A stretch of 64,000 nt of DNA from Hyphomicrobiales bacterium (lineage in GTDB: Bacteria; Pseudomonadota; Alphaproteobacteria; Rhizobiales; Rhizobiaceae): positions 51,917 to 115,916 of the forward strand of contig UCMS01000024.1 in NCBI GenBank assembly GCA_900473805.1. Reading direction: 5' to 3'. Below are positions 25,337 through 35,436 of the stretch, in pieces (within the stretch, counting starts at the first letter, position 1; each line of letters opens with the position of its first letter). The notes beneath the pieces were generated by a model. The model saw only the letters and a program-made list of their open reading frames with translations, was not told the DNA's origin and did no database searches. Both the position numbers and the translations under genes were made by a program.

Positions 25337-25505
25337 CGGCAGTCCTTGAGGTTCGGTTCGCTTAGATAGGAAGAAGCGCTGCTAAGATGCAAGGCAAGAT
25401 CGAAGGAGAGACGCAAGGGCGGGACAGCGTGGTCCGTTTGCGGCCGACGGCTTGACGCTTGCCCCCTATTTGTCAATAGGTCATGAAACAGTTGCGAACA
25501 GGCCG

Positions 25506-26096
25506 ATGACCGATACGATCCTCCACCTTGCTCCCACGCCCGGTGAGCGCGCCAAGGCAGCGCTCGGTCGCCGCAATCTGGTTCTCGTCGGGTTGATGGG
25601 GGCTGGCAAGTCGGCGATCGGACGCCTGGTTGCCCAGCAGCTCGGGCTGCCCTTCATCGACACCGACACGGAAATCGAGCGTGTCTCGCGCATGACGATC
25701 AGCGAACTTTTCGCCGCCTATGGCGAAGAGGAATTCCGGGCGCTCGAAACCCGCGTGATCAAACGCCTCATGCGCTCCGGCCCGCGTGTCGTTTCGACCG
25801 GCGGCGGCGCCTTCATCAACGAGAAGACCCGCAAGCAGATCGAGCGTGGCGGCCTTTCGGTCTGGCTGAACGCCGATCTGGACGTTCTCTGGGAGCGTGT
25901 CAACAAGCGTGACCATCGGCCTCTCTTGAAGACGGAAAATCCGAAGCAGACACTCAAGGACCTGATGGACAAGCGCTATCCCATCTACGCACTCGCGGAT
26001 ATCACCGTGCAGTCGAGGGACGAGCGCAAGGAGGTGATCGCCAGTGAGGTGCTCACCGCCGTCATCGATCATACCGGCAAGGACGGACGCCAATGA
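25506..26096 (+). CDS. aroK: Shikimate kinase
   Basis: A 196-residue kinase that phosphorylates shikimate at O3 in chorismate synthesis. Walker A is GLMGAGKSAIG (about 29-39), the shikimate-binding DTD follows (IDTDTEIE), then R in EEFRALE, the GGGAF loop (STGGGAFI), and the lid RDHRPLL. The first 20 residues before the core are a common N-terminal extension. The ATG at 25506 is chosen; no strong Shine-Dalgarno sequence is seen. The stop overlaps aroB (ATGA). Confidence 0.96.
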   Translation: MTDTILHLAPTPGERAKAALGRRNLVLVGLMGAGKSAIGRLVAQQLGLPFIDTDTEIERVSRMTISELFAAYGEEEFRALETRVIKRLMRSGPRVVSTGGGAFINEKTRKQIERGGLSVWLNADLDVLWERVNKRDHRPLLKTENPKQTLKDLMDKRYPIYALADITVQSRDERKEVIASEVLTAVIDHTGKDGRQ

Positions 26097-27220
26097 CCAA
26101 GCTCGAAACGACGGAACGCCTGGTGCATGTGCCGCTGGGCGAGCGCTCCTATGACATCCTGATCGGCCCCGGCCTGATGGCGCGTGCCGGCGGCGAGATC
26201 ACGAGCCGCATCAAGGGTCGTCGCGCCGCGATCGTGACCGACGAGAATGTCGGTGCGCGTTATCTCGACGGTCTGATGGACAGCCTGCAGACCGACGGCA
26301 TTGAGGCCGTCTCCGTGACGCTGCCGGCCGGCGAGAAGACCAAGAGCTTCGACAGCCTCACCAATGTCTGCGACGTGCTCCTGGAAGCGCGCATTGAGCG
26401 CAACGACACCGTGATCGCGCTGGGTGGCGGCGTCATCGGCGACCTCACCGGCTTTGCCGCCGGCATCGTGCGGCGCGGTGTACGTTTCGTGCAGATCCCG
26501 ACCTCGCTTCTGTCCCAGGTCGACAGCTCCGTCGGCGGCAAGACCGGCATCAATGCCCGGCAGGGCAAGAACCTGATCGGCATCTTCAACCAGCCCGATC
26601 TCGTGCTCGCCGATACCGATGTGCTCGACACGCTGTCCGAGCGCGAATTCCGCGCCGGTTACGCCGAGGTCGCGAAATACGGTTTGATCGACAAACCCGA
26701 TTTCTTCGAGTGGCTGGAGACAAATTGGCGCGAGGTCTTTGCCGGCGGTGCCGCCCGCATCGAGGCGATTGCCGTCTCCTGCCAGGCCAAGGCCGATGTG
26801 GTGGCCGCCGACGAACGCGAAAACGGTCGCCGGGCGCTGCTCAATCTCGGCCATACCTTCGGCCATGCGCTGGAAGCGGCGACGAAGTATGACAGCAGCC
26901 GCCTCGTGCATGGCGAAGGGGTGTCGATCGGCATGGTGCTCGCCCATCGCTTCTCCGCCCGCATGAATCTCGCCAGCCCGGATCTCGCCGATCGCGTCGA
27001 GGCGCATCTGCGCGCCGTCGGGCTGCCGACCCGCATGTCCGAGATCCCCGGCGAGCTGCCGCCGACCGAGGTGCTGATGGATGCCATCGCCCAGGACAAG
27101 AAGGTCAAGAGCGGCAAACTGACCTTCATCCTCACTCGCGGTCTCGGTCAGTCCTTCGTCGCCGACGACGTGCCGGCCTCGGAGGTCGAGCGCTTTATCG
27201 AGGAGATGCGGACGTCATGA
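26093..27220 (+). CDS. aroB: 3-dehydroquinate synthase
   Basis: A 375-residue enzyme that cyclises DAHP to 3-dehydroquinate. Conserved blocks are the NAD-binding ALGGGVIGDLTGFAA (about 104-118), the PTSLLSQVDSSVGGKT region with substrate and metal ligands (about 141-156), and the zinc ligands in GYAEVAKYG, NLGHTFGHALE and LVHGEGVSIGM. The start overlaps aroK by 4 nt and the end overlaps the CorC-like gene by 4 nt, giving an aroK-aroB-corC operon, the usual rhizobial arrangement. Confidence 0.97.
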   Translation: MTKLETTERLVHVPLGERSYDILIGPGLMARAGGEITSRIKGRRAAIVTDENVGARYLDGLMDSLQTDGIEAVSVTLPAGEKTKSFDSLTNVCDVLLEARIERNDTVIALGGGVIGDLTGFAAGIVRRGVRFVQIPTSLLSQVDSSVGGKTGINARQGKNLIGIFNQPDLVLADTDVLDTLSEREFRAGYAEVAKYGLIDKPDFFEWLETNWREVFAGGAARIEAIAVSCQAKADVVAADERENGRRALLNLGHTFGHALEAATKYDSSRLVHGEGVSIGMVLAHRFSARMNLASPDLADRVEAHLRAVGLPTRMSEIPGELPPTEVLMDAIAQDKKVKSGKLTFILTRGLGQSFVADDVPASEVERFIEEMRTS

Positions 27221-28536
27221 TGGAGATCCAGACCTTTCTCTCGAACCTGTCTGACTACTGGCTGACCCTGCTCGCAATTCTCGGGCTCATCTGTGCCTCG
27301 GCCTTCTTCTCCGGTTCGGAGACGGCACTCACCGCCACCTCGCGGGCGCGCATGCACAGTCTCGAGGTCAACGGGGACGACAGGGCCGGCGTTGTGAACA
27401 GGCTCATCGAGCGGCGCGACCGGCTGATCGGGGCGCTGCTGATCGGCAACAACCTGGTCAACATCCTGGCTTCCTCGCTCACTACCAGTCTTTTCCTGGG
27501 GCTGCTGGGGGATTCCGGCGTGGCCATCGCCACGCTCTTGATGACCGTGCTTCTGGTGATCTTCTCGGAAGTTCTTCCCAAAAGCTGGGCCATTTCCGCG
27601 CCCGAGCGCTTCGCACTGTTCGTCGGCCCGTTCGTGCGCCCGTTCGTCGCCGTGGTCGGTCCGCTGTCGAGCCTGGTCAACTGGATCGTCCGCAAGCTGC
27701 TCGGTCTTTTCGGTGTGTCGATTTCCGGCGAAGCATCCATGCTCTCGGCCCATGAAGAGTTGCGCGGCGCAGTCGCCCTGCTGCATCGTGAGGGCGCCGT
27801 GATCAAGGCTGACCGCGATCGGCTGGGCGGGGTGCTCGATCTCGGCGAGCTCGAAGTCTCCGACATCATGATCCACCGCACCGCGATGCGGGCCGTCAAT
27901 GCCGACGAGCCGCCCGAGGTCGCGATCCGTAACATCCTCGAAAGCCCCTATACACGTATGCCGGTCTGGCGTGGAACGACCGACAACATTATCGGCGTCA
28001 TCCATGCCAAGGATCTGATCCGGGCGCTGGCCGAACCCAATGTCGAGCCGCAGGATCTCGACATCGTCAAGATCGCCCAGAAGCCGTGGTTCGTCCCCGA
28101 CACGACCAATCTCAAGGACCAGCTGAACGCCTTCCTGCGGCGCAAGACCCATTTTGCCGTCGTTGTCGACGAATACGGCGAAGTGCAGGGTGTGGTCACG
28201 CTGGAAGACATTCTGGAGGAGATCGTCGGCGATATCTCCGACGAACACGATCTCGAGATCCAGGGCGTGCGCCAAGACAGCGACGGCTCGATCGTGGTCG
28301 ATGGCGGCGTGCCGATCCGCGATCTCAACCGGGCCATGGACTGGCAGTTGCCGGACGAAGAGGCAACGACCATCGCCGGCCTCGTCATCCACGAATCGAA
28401 GACGATCCCGGAAGAGCGCCAGGCGTTTACCTTCTACGGCAAGCGTTTCATTGTGCTGAAGCGCGAAAAGAACCGGATCACCCGGCTGCGTATCCGGCCG
28501 ATCGAGACGACCGATACAGCCGCAGCGACGGCCTGA
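27217..28536 (+). CDS. HlyC/CorC family membrane protein (CNNM/DUF21, CBS pair, CorC domain)
   Basis: A 439-residue protein with domain order: DUF21/CNNM membrane domain (about residues 10-195, with SETALTATSRARM and about four membrane segments), two CBS domains (about 215-340, with YTRMPVWRG and VVVDEYGEVQGVVTLEDILEEIVGDI) and a C-terminal CorC/HlyC domain (RDLNRAMDWQLP onward). Related CorB/CorC-type proteins are linked to Mg2+ and Co2+ transport or tolerance. The start overlaps the aroB stop (ATGA); a second ATG three bases on is equally possible. It is convergent with bolA, 16 nt apart. Confidence 0.92.
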   Translation: MMEIQTFLSNLSDYWLTLLAILGLICASAFFSGSETALTATSRARMHSLEVNGDDRAGVVNRLIERRDRLIGALLIGNNLVNILASSLTTSLFLGLLGDSGVAIATLLMTVLLVIFSEVLPKSWAISAPERFALFVGPFVRPFVAVVGPLSSLVNWIVRKLLGLFGVSISGEASMLSAHEELRGAVALLHREGAVIKADRDRLGGVLDLGELEVSDIMIHRTAMRAVNADEPPEVAIRNILESPYTRMPVWRGTTDNIIGVIHAKDLIRALAEPNVEPQDLDIVKIAQKPWFVPDTTNLKDQLNAFLRRKTHFAVVVDEYGEVQGVVTLEDILEEIVGDISDEHDLEIQGVRQDSDGSIVVDGGVPIRDLNRAMDWQLPDEEATTIAGLVIHESKTIPEERQAFTFYGKRFIVLKREKNRITRLRIRPIETTDTAAATA

Positions 28537-28552
28537 CGCGAGGCTAGAGCCG

Positions 28553-28834
28553 TTACCAGCGCGTCGCTTCGCCCGGTGCCGCGGGCTCGATGGCCAGCGC
28601 GTGCAGGCCCGCGTCGATTTCCGGCTTCAGCAGATCGTTGACCGCGCGGTGACGGGCAAGCCGCGTCATGCCGGCAAAGGCATTCGCCACGATCCTGACG
28701 CGCATATGGGTTTCGCCGGTGCCGGTGATGTCGGGCTGATGGCCGGCGTGGTGGGCGCTTTCGTCGATCACCACGAGCCGTTCCGGCGCAAAGGTCTCGG
28801 TGAGTTTCGCCTCGATCCGCTCGCGCAACGACAT
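28553..28834 (-). CDS. BolA family protein
   Basis: A 93-residue BolA protein: MSLRERIEAKLTETFAP then the conserved D-E-S-x-x-H-x-G-H pattern (DESAHHAGH, about 27-35) and the HRAVNDLL helix with its conserved HR. BolA proteins bind monothiol glutaredoxins through shared 2Fe-2S clusters and act in iron-sulfur trafficking and iron regulation. The ATG at 28834 is the family start; the open frame upstream is in the divergent promoter region. It is divergent from the J-domain gene with about 100 nt between. Confidence 0.95.
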   Translation of the reverse strand: MSLRERIEAKLTETFAPERLVVIDESAHHAGHQPDITGTGETHMRVRIVANAFAGMTRLARHRAVNDLLKPEIDAGLHALAIEPAAPGEATRW

Positions 28835-28938
28835 CGCCCATACTCCCTGGCACTGCTTCGGATAAAGCCCCACAAAGCGCCCAACATTCCCGTTTGTCAA
28901 TTCTTGTCGCGCCCCCGGCCGCGCCCCATAATTAGCGC

Positions 28939-29565
28939 ATGAAACTCGACTCGAAATATTTCGATCCGATCCGCACCAAACGTCGGCGTGCGGCGGAGCC
29001 GGAACAATCCAATCCAACCTGCCAATGGGACGGCTGCAACAAGCCCGGTGCCCATCGCGCGCCCGTGGGTCGGCATGCGGAGGGGCAGTTCTTCATGTTC
29101 TGCTTCGAACATGTGAAGGAATACAACAAGGGCTACAACTATTTCTCCGGCCTGTCCGATAGCGAGATCGCGCGCTACCAGAAGGAGGCGATCACCGGCC
29201 ATCGCCCGACCTGGACGGTCGGCGTGAACAAGTCCGCAAAGTCGAGCCCGATCCATTCCACGATGCGCTCCGGTTCGGCTGCGTCACAGGCGCGCATCAA
29301 GGATCCCTTCGGCTTCGTGCAGCAGGGTCGAGGCGGCACCTCGCGCTATCAGGCGGCGGATCGAAAACTCAAGACACTCGAAGCAAAAGCACTGGATACG
29401 CTTGGACTTACCGTCAGCGCCACGCCGACCGATATCAAGACCCGCTACAAGGAGCTTGTAAAAAAACACCATCCCGACGCAAATGGCGGAGACAGGGCTT
29501 CTGAAGAGCGTTTTCGCGCTGTCATTGAAGCCTACAAATTGTTAAAGCAGGCCGGTTTCTGTTAA
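28939..29565 (+). CDS. J-domain protein (DnaJ-like) with N-terminal Cys/His segment
   Basis: A 208-residue protein. The C-terminal about 60 residues form a J domain (ALDTLGLTVSATPTDIKTRY, then KKHHPDANGGD with the HPD tripeptide). The N-terminal half has a Cys-rich stretch (CQWDGCNKPGAHRAP and FMFCFEHVKEYN) that could bind zinc. J domains stimulate Hsp70 (DnaK) ATPase, so this is probably a specialised DnaK co-chaperone. Such proteins with a C-terminal J domain are common just before cobS in rhizobia. cobS follows 60 nt downstream. Confidence 0.92.
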   Translation: MKLDSKYFDPIRTKRRRAAEPEQSNPTCQWDGCNKPGAHRAPVGRHAEGQFFMFCFEHVKEYNKGYNYFSGLSDSEIARYQKEAITGHRPTWTVGVNKSAKSSPIHSTMRSGSAASQARIKDPFGFVQQGRGGTSRYQAADRKLKTLEAKALDTLGLTVSATPTDIKTRYKELVKKHHPDANGGDRASEERFRAVIEAYKLLKQAGFC

Positions 29566-29625
29566 TCCGAACACACAAGCAGCGATGACATGCGGCCGGT
29601 CGGTGGCGCCCGGCATGGAGAGACG

Positions 29626-30618
29626 ATGAGCAAAATGGATCTTGATATTACCAATCTCCCCGACACCACCGTGTCGGTGCGTGAGGTCTTTGGTATCGAC
29701 AGCGATATTCGGGTGCCCGCTTATTCCAAGGGCGATGCCTATGTGCCGGACCTTGATCCGGACTATCTTTTCGATCGCGAAACCACGCTCGCCATCCTCG
29801 CCGGCTTTGCCCACAATCGTCGCGTCATGGTCTCCGGCTTCCACGGAACCGGCAAGTCGACCCATATCGAGCAGGTCGCCGCCCGCCTCAACTGGCCCTG
29901 CGTGCGCGTCAACCTCGACAGCCATGTCAGCCGTATCGATCTCGTCGGCAAGGACGCGATCGTTCTCAAGGACGGCAAGCAGATCACCGAATTCAAGGAC
30001 GGCATCCTGCCCTGGGCCTACCAGCACAATGTCGCGCTCGTCTTCGATGAATACGATGCCGGCCGTCCTGATGTCATGTTCGTCATCCAGCGCGTGCTGG
30101 AATCGTCGGGCCGCCTGACGCTTCTCGACCAGAGCCGCGTCATCCGTCCTCACCCCGCCTTCCGCTTGTTCGCCACCGCCAACACGGTCGGACTCGGCGA
30201 CACCACGGGCCTCTATCACGGCACCCAGCAGATCAACCAGGCGCAGATGGACCGCTGGTCGATCGTCACCACGCTGAACTACCTGCCGCACGACAAGGAA
30301 GTCGACATCGTCTCGGCCAAGGTGAAGAGCTTCGGCGCCACGGCCGAGGGTCGCGACACGGTCTCGCGCATGGTCCGCCTCGCGGATCTCACCCGCGCGG
30401 CCTTCATCAACGGCGATCTGTCGACCGTCATGAGCCCGCGTACCGTCATCACCTGGGCGGAAAACGCCGAGATCTTCGGCGACGTCGCCTTCGCCTTCCG
30501 CGTCACCTTCCTCAACAAGTGCGACGAACTCGAGCGTACGCTGGTGGCCGAGCAGTATCAGCGCGCCTTCGGCGTGGAACTCAAGGAAAGTGCCGCCAAT
30601 ATCGTGCTTGGCGCATAA
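29626..30618 (+). CDS. cobS: Cobaltochelatase subunit CobS
   Basis: A 330-residue AAA+ ATPase. The N-terminal [20 protein letters not shown] is typical of CobS; Walker A is [10 protein letters not shown] (about 77-86), Walker B is [11 protein letters not shown] (about 137-147), and the sensor region [10 protein letters not shown] follows. With CobT and CobN it forms the ATP-dependent cobaltochelatase that inserts Co2+ into hydrogenobyrinic a,c-diamide in aerobic cobalamin synthesis. The ATG at 29626 is chosen over 29590. cobT starts 10 nt downstream. cobN is not in the window. Confidence 0.96.
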   Translation: MSKMDLDITNLPDTTVSVREVFGIDSDIRVPAYSKGDAYVPDLDPDYLFDRETTLAILAGFAHNRRVMVSGFHGTGKSTHIEQVAARLNWPCVRVNLDSHVSRIDLVGKDAIVLKDGKQITEFKDGILPWAYQHNVALVFDEYDAGRPDVMFVIQRVLESSGRLTLLDQSRVIRPHPAFRLFATANTVGLGDTTGLYHGTQQINQAQMDRWSIVTTLNYLPHDKEVDIVSAKVKSFGATAEGRDTVSRMVRLADLTRAAFINGDLSTVMSPRTVITWAENAEIFGDVAFAFRVTFLNKCDELERTLVAEQYQRAFGVELKESAANIVLGA

Positions 30619-30628
30619 GGACTGAAGC

Positions 30629-32524
30629 ATGGCAGTGCGGGGCGATAATTCGAAGGCCAAGGCTGGCGGCGTGGTGGACATGGAGCCGATGCGCCGTGCC
30701 ATCACCGGCTGCGTGCGCTCGATCGCGGGCGATCCGCAGGTCGAGGTCGCCTTCGCCAATGAGCGTCCCGGCCTTGCCGGCGAGCGCATCCGCCTGCCGG
30801 AACTGTCCAAGCGGCCGACCGCGCATGAACTCGCCGTGACCCGTGGTCTCGGCGATTCGATGGCGCTCCGGCTCGCCTGCCACGACCCGAAGGTCCACGC
30901 CGCCATGGCCCCGCAGGGAGCGGACGCCCGCGTGATCTTCGATGCCGTCGAGCAGGCGCGTGTGGAATCGCTCGGTTCGCTGCGCATGCCGGGTGTCGCC
31001 TCCAACATCCAGTCGATGAACACCGAGAAATACGCGAAAGCCAATTTCTCGACGATCAGCCGTCAGGAAGATGCGCCGATCGGCGAAGCCGTCGCCATGC
31101 TGGTGCGCGAAAAGCTCACCGGCAAGAAGGCGCCGGAAACCGCCGGTAAGGTGCTGGATCTCTGGCGCCCCTTCATCGAGGACAAGGCCGGTACCGACCT
31201 CGACAACCTCGCCTCCGTCATCGAAGACCAGCAGGCCTTTTCCCGCGTGATCCGTCACATGCTCTCGTCCATGGACATGGCCGAGGACATGGGTGACGAG
31301 GAGGAGCAGGGCGAAGACGACCAGTCGACCGACGAGGAGCAGCCGCGCAGCGGCGAGCAGGATCAGGAAACCTCGGAAGAGGAAGCTGGTCAGGAATCCG
31401 CTCCCGCCGAGGACAGCGAAGCCTCGCAGGAACAGCTCGACGACGGCGAGATGGATGGAGCCGAGATCTCCGAGGAGGAGATGTCGGACGAGGGCGACGA
31501 CGACAGTGAGACGCCCGGTGAAATGCGCCGTCCGGCCACGCCCTTCGACGATTTCAACGAGAAGGTCGACTACAAGATCTTCACCCAGGAATTCGACGAG
31601 GAGATCACCGCGGAAGAGCTCTGCGACGAAGCCGAGCTTGACCGGCTGCGTGCCTTTCTCGACAAGCAGCTCGCCCATCTGCAGGGCGCTGTCGGACGCC
31701 TGGCCAACCGCCTGCAGCGCCGCCTGATGGCGCAGCAGAACCGCTCCTGGGACTTCGACCTGGAAGAGGGTTATCTCGATCCGGCGCGTCTCACCCGCCT
31801 GATCATCGACCCGATGCAGCCCCTCTCCTTCAAGAAGGAGAAGGACACCAAGTTCCGTGACACGGTGGTGACGCTGGTCATCGACAATTCCGGCTCGATG
31901 CGTGGTCGCCCGATCACGGTCGCCGCCTCCTGCGCCGATATTCTTGCCCGCACGCTGGAGCGCTGCGGCGTCAAGGTCGAAATCCTCGGCTTCACCACCA
32001 AGGCCTGGAAGGGCGGACAGGGTCGCGAAAAGTGGCTCGCGGGTGGCAAGCCGCCGGCACCCGGCCGCCTCAACGACCTGCGCCACATCATCTACAAGTC
32101 TGCAGATGCGCCGTGGCGCCGTGCGCGCCGCAATCTCGGCCTGATGATGCGCGAGGGCCTGCTCAAGGAAAACATCGACGGCGAAGCGCTGATGTGGGCG
32201 CATAACCGCCTGATCGGTCGCCGCGAGCAGCGCAAGATCCTGATGATGATCTCGGACGGTGCGCCGGTCGACGATTCGACGCTGTCGGTGAACCCCGGCA
32301 ATTATCTCGAACGGCATCTGCGCGCCGTCATCGAACAGATCGAGACGAAGTCTCCGGTCGAACTTCTCGCAATCGGCATCGGGCACGACGTCACGCGTTA
32401 TTATCGCCGCGCCGTCACGATCGTCGACGCAGACGAGCTGGCGGGCGCGATGACCGAGCAGCTTGCCTCGCTGTTTGAGGACAAGGCGACGGGCGGTTCG
32501 GGGCGGGCGCGTCTGCGTGCCTGA
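30629..32524 (+). CDS. cobT: Cobaltochelatase subunit CobT
   Basis: A 631-residue protein. The N-terminal third is globular, residues about 215-300 form a long highly acidic Glu/Asp/Gln/Ser-rich linker, and the C-terminal part is a VWA domain with a MIDAS motif ([10 protein letters not shown], DxSxS) near residue 415. CobT pairs with CobS in the AAA+ motor of the aerobic cobaltochelatase. The gene directly follows cobS, and its 3' end overlaps the GTG start of the next gene by 8 nt. Length and architecture are normal for rhizobia. Confidence 0.96.
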   Translation: MAVRGDNSKAKAGGVVDMEPMRRAITGCVRSIAGDPQVEVAFANERPGLAGERIRLPELSKRPTAHELAVTRGLGDSMALRLACHDPKVHAAMAPQGADARVIFDAVEQARVESLGSLRMPGVASNIQSMNTEKYAKANFSTISRQEDAPIGEAVAMLVREKLTGKKAPETAGKVLDLWRPFIEDKAGTDLDNLASVIEDQQAFSRVIRHMLSSMDMAEDMGDEEEQGEDDQSTDEEQPRSGEQDQETSEEEAGQESAPAEDSEASQEQLDDGEMDGAEISEEEMSDEGDDDSETPGEMRRPATPFDDFNEKVDYKIFTQEFDEEITAEELCDEAELDRLRAFLDKQLAHLQGAVGRLANRLQRRLMAQQNRSWDFDLEEGYLDPARLTRLIIDPMQPLSFKKEKDTKFRDTVVTLVIDNSGSMRGRPITVAASCADILARTLERCGVKVEILGFTTKAWKGGQGREKWLAGGKPPAPGRLNDLRHIIYKSADAPWRRARRNLGLMMREGLLKENIDGEALMWAHNRLIGRREQRKILMMISDGAPVDDSTLSVNPGNYLERHLRAVIEQIETKSPVELLAIGIGHDVTRYYRRAVTIVDADELAGAMTEQLASLFEDKATGGSGRARLRA

Positions 32525-33563
32525 GCGCGGCTGGTTTCGCTACTTCGGAACTCGAGTGACGGCCGGCGCTTGTCTGGCTCTGTTGTCCGCCTGCACGGCG
32601 CCGGCGGATATACCCGCTGGCGAGACCCTTGGAATTTCGGTTGAAAGCAGCCTCATTTCCTCCATAGACGGCATGTCGGCGACGCTGGGTGGTGCGCCGC
32701 AGTTCGCCCCTGGGCTCACCTTCCTCGGCGGCATGGAACTGTCCTCGCCGGAGCCGTTGTTCGGTGCCTTTTCCTCGATCCGCTTTCGTGACAGCGAACA
32801 TTTTGTCGGCGTCTTCGACACGGGCTATTTCATCGAGGGCCGCATCACCCGCGACACGTCTGGCCACCTTTCTGGCGTCGACGAGGTCAGGCTCGCTCCG
32901 TTGCTTGACGAGCAAGGGCAAATCAGCCCTTTCAAATACATGGTAGATGCCGAAAGCCTCGCGCTCGACGGTGACCGCGCCTATGTCGGCTTCGAGCAAC
33001 GCCATCGCGTCGTCGCCTATGCGCCCTTGTCCGATCTCGGCCATGCAAGGGCCTCGGCCCCTCTGGCGCTGCCCTTCGATATCGGTCGGCTCAGCAGCAA
33101 TGGTGGTATAGAGGCACTGGTTCTCTCCCCTGAGCAAAGCCCGCTTGGCGGGGCACTTCTGGCGCTTTCGGAAAAAAGCGTCGATGAGAACGGCAACAAT
33201 TACGCCGGCATACTCTCGGGCCCGCTCCAGGGCGAGTTCCGGGTGAAGCCGCATGACGGCTTTGAGATCACCGACGGCGCCTTCTTGCCCAATGGCGACC
33301 TGCTGCTGCTGGAGCGGCGGTTCTCAATCGCATCCGGGGTCGGCATGCGCCTGAGGCGCATCGATGGCGCCGCCATCCGTCCGGGTGCCGTGGTCGACGG
33401 CCAAATCCTCTTCGAGGCCGACAACCGCTCGCAGATCGACAACATGGAAGGCATGGATGCGATCGTGGCCGAGGATGGATCTGTGCACCTGATCGTCGTT
33501 TCCGACGACAACCACTCGATCCTGCAGCGCACGCTGATGCTGGAATTCCGCCTCGCTCTTTAA
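32517..33563 (+). CDS. Esterase-like activity of phytase family protein, lipoprotein-like
   Basis: A 348-residue secreted protein. An N-terminal hydrophobic segment ending [10 protein letters not shown] (about residues 15-31) looks like a lipobox (LSAC). The rest matches the phytase-like esterase family: [68 protein letters not shown] and DNMEGMDAI. Proposed activity is phosphate-ester or ester hydrolysis at the envelope, but no member of this group has a firm role that I can name. The GTG at 32517 gives a plausible signal peptide with an Arg-rich n-region and overlaps cobT by 8 nt; a second GTG at 32557 would leave almost no n-region. Confidence 0.82.
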   Translation: MPERGWFRYFGTRVTAGACLALLSACTAPADIPAGETLGISVESSLISSIDGMSATLGGAPQFAPGLTFLGGMELSSPEPLFGAFSSIRFRDSEHFVGVFDTGYFIEGRITRDTSGHLSGVDEVRLAPLLDEQGQISPFKYMVDAESLALDGDRAYVGFEQRHRVVAYAPLSDLGHARASAPLALPFDIGRLSSNGGIEALVLSPEQSPLGGALLALSEKSVDENGNNYAGILSGPLQGEFRVKPHDGFEITDGAFLPNGDLLLLERRFSIASGVGMRLRRIDGAAIRPGAVVDGQILFEADNRSQIDNMEGMDAIVAEDGSVHLIVVSDDNHSILQRTLMLEFRLAL

Positions 33564-33651
33564 TTCCAGATGTCGATGACCGGTACCCATAGGTGCCTGC
33601 CGCCGGCACTTTCGGCGGGTTGCTGCGGAAAGTGCCTGTTAACTTCGTCCT

Positions 33652-34290
33652 GTGGCAGTGGGGGCTGTCCCCTTGTTTCAAGGGGCGAACTTCAGAATAC
33701 TTGTCTCTGTCACCTCCAGCAGCGAGACAGTCTTGCGAGACATCGTCGAGGATATCGTCGTCAGCCAGTCGATCCCTGCTTTGCTCAGGGTGGTCTTCGC
33801 TGTCTTGGCTGTCGGGTTTGCCGCTCTGCTTCTCGTCGAGCTTGGGCCGGCGCTCTGGCCGATTTCCATCGTCACCCCGTTCTTTGCCTTCATCGCTTTC
33901 GGCGGGCTTTTTGTCCTCGGTTCGCTGCTGTTTGCTGCTGTGATCGGCGCTGCGGAGATCTGGCGCATCCGTCCCGGTGAGGTCGAAATCGAGCACCGGC
34001 TTCTTGCCACCCGACAGACCTTTACCCTTCAACCCGCGCGCAGCGACTGCACCATTGTCGAGCTCACCTGGACGGAGTCCGAGCCGAGCTATCATATTCG
34101 CATCCGGGCGAGGCCGCCGGCTCTGCGGTCTCAGGGTGGCGCTCTCGCGGCGCTCGGCGGCTGGTTTCTGTCGCGCGGTCGGGAGAAGCAGGGCGACAAC
34201 CTGCAGTCTCCAGGTTTCTCTTCGCAACGCGTCGCGGAGCACGCCTTGTCTGTCCTTTGTGGCAGGCTCGGGTCTCCAGCGGATCCATGA
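33652..34290 (+). CDS. Hypothetical membrane protein, two membrane segments
   Basis: A protein of up to 212 residues that I do not recognise. Two hydrophobic segments lie at about residues 43-63 (LLRVVFAVLAVGFAALLLVE) and 70-100 (ISIVTPFFAFIAFGGLFVLG). The C-terminal half is soluble and may form beta-strands (RPGEVEIEHRLLATRQTF, SYHIRIRARP), reminiscent of PH-like domains in membrane proteins. The start is uncertain: GTG at 33652 or 33658, neither with a good Shine-Dalgarno sequence. A strong bidirectional terminator follows the stop immediately. Confidence 0.6.
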   Translation: MAVGAVPLFQGANFRILVSVTSSSETVLRDIVEDIVVSQSIPALLRVVFAVLAVGFAALLLVELGPALWPISIVTPFFAFIAFGGLFVLGSLLFAAVIGAAEIWRIRPGEVEIEHRLLATRQTFTLQPARSDCTIVELTWTESEPSYHIRIRARPPALRSQGGALAALGGWFLSRGREKQGDNLQSPGFSSQRVAEHALSVLCGRLGSPADP

Positions 34291-34319
34291 AAAAGGCGGG
34301 CTCAAGCCCGCCTTTTTTC
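34291..34319. terminator. Bidirectional rho-independent terminator
   Basis: A perfect 8-bp stem (34295-34302 with 34305-34312) and a 2-nt apex, which would open to a loop, flanked by AAAA on the left and TTTTTT on the right. It serves the membrane protein gene and the convergent YhhQ transporter gene. Confidence 0.88.
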
Positions 34320-34351
34320 TTCAGTCTCTGATTGTTCTGAATAGGCCCTTA

Positions 34352-34990
34352 TCAGGCCGGGCGCTGTGCGGTCGGCATGGGCCGCAGCACGCTCATCAGC
34401 GCGCCATAGGGCAGCAGCATGACCACGCCGATCAGCATCTTCACGCTGAAATCGGCGATCGCCCAGGAGATCCAGCGCGGCGCTTCCGCGCTCATCACGC
34501 CGAGGATCGGAGCGGCCGCAATGGCGAAGTCGTCATTGGGGCCGATGAAGCCGAAAATCGGTGCAAAGGACAGCGAGAAGAAGATCACGGTGTCGAGAAC
34601 CGAGCCGAGGACCGAACCCATGAGCGGTGCCTTCCACCAGGCCAAACGGCGCAGGCGGTTGAAGACCGAGATGTCGAGCAACTGACCGACCAGGAAGGCC
34701 GAACCGGAAGCAACCGCAATGCGCGGGGTCGCCAGCAGGATGGAGAGAACCACGCCGGCGATGAAGCCGACAAACACCACCTTGCGGGCAGCCGTCGGGC
34801 CGAACTGACGGTTGGTCAGATCCGTGACGAGAAAGGCAACCGGATAGGTGAAGGCGCCGAAGGTGAGAAGATCGGCGAGATTGATGCCGGCGAGCGTTCC
34901 CTGCAGGGGAAATTGCACGAGAAAGTTCGAGGCGACGACGACGGCCGTCATGAGCAGGCTGTAGGCAAGGAAATAGCGTGCGTTCAGCAT
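34352..34990 (-). CDS. Queuosine precursor transporter (YhhQ/VUT family)
   Basis: A 212-residue inner-membrane protein with about six segments. Family features visible are the N-terminal MLNARYFLAYSLLM, the conserved ADLLTFGAFTYPVAFLVTDLTNR block (about 39-61) and FSLSFAPIFGF. YhhQ family members import queuosine precursors such as preQ0 or preQ1. The ATG at 34990 has AGGA about 7 nt upstream. I saw no convincing preQ1 riboswitch in the 90 nt before it. Confidence 0.9.
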   Translation of the reverse strand: MLNARYFLAYSLLMTAVVVASNFLVQFPLQGTLAGINLADLLTFGAFTYPVAFLVTDLTNRQFGPTAARKVVFVGFIAGVVLSILLATPRIAVASGSAFLVGQLLDISVFNRLRRLAWWKAPLMGSVLGSVLDTVIFFSLSFAPIFGFIGPNDDFAIAAAPILGVMSAEAPRWISWAIADFSVKMLIGVVMLLPYGALMSVLRPMPTAQRPA

Positions 34991-35084
34991 TTTTTTATCC
35001 TGGGTGATGCCACCAGTTGGAGGGACAATACTGTTTGGTCGTGAGGCGCATGCGGCCGGTCGTTCAGCCGGTGCGTTCTCTCAA

Positions 35085-35118
35085 ACGAAAAGGCTTGCCC
35101 GGATGCCCGGCCAAGCCT
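35085..35118 (-). terminator. Probable terminator of rpmB
   Basis: Inverted repeat AGGCTTG (35091-35097) with CAAGCCT (35112-35118) plus inner CCGG pairing. On the minus strand TTTCGTTT follows. The T run is imperfect. Confidence 0.6.
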
Positions 35119-35145
35119 TGCTCGTTCATTTCCGATAAGCTGCTA

Positions 35146-35436
35146 TTACGCGGCTTCGGCGGTCTTCTTGGCGATCTGGCGACGCAGCAGACGGGCGCGC
35201 ATGCTCAGTTCGTTTTCCGAAGCCTTGAGAAGGAAGGCGTCGAGGCCACCGCGATGCTCGACCGAGCGCAGGGCTGCAGCCGAAACGCGCAGACGGAAAC
35301 GCTGGTTCAGAGCGTCCGAGATCAGCGTGACGTCGCACAGGTTCGGCAGGAACCGGCGCTTGGTCTTGTTGTTCGCGTGGCTTACATTGTTGCCCGACTG
35401 GACGCCCTTGCCGGTCAATTCGCAACTGCGGGACAT
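35146..35436 (-). CDS. rpmB: 50S ribosomal protein L28
   Basis: A 96-residue ribosomal protein with the L28 signature: [20 protein letters not shown], then [12 protein letters not shown], and the [21 protein letters not shown] region. It binds the large subunit near the E site. The length is the alphaproteobacterial form with a Lys/Ala C-terminus ([11 protein letters not shown]). Own promoter in the 230-nt gap to the divergent DUF3108 gene. Confidence 0.98.
   Translation of the reverse strand: MSRSCELTGKGVQSGNNVSHANNKTKRRFLPNLCDVTLISDALNQRFRLRVSAAALRSVEHRGGLDAFLLKASENELSMRARLLRRQIAKKTAEAA

Noticed and set aside
29542..32386. Long minus-strand frames opposite cobS and cobT
   Set aside because: Shadow frames of strongly biased genes; no start signals or domains.
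34991..35080. preQ1 riboswitch before the YhhQ transporter gene
   Set aside because: A run of A before the ATG suggested it, but the required stem-loop and conserved core were not found.
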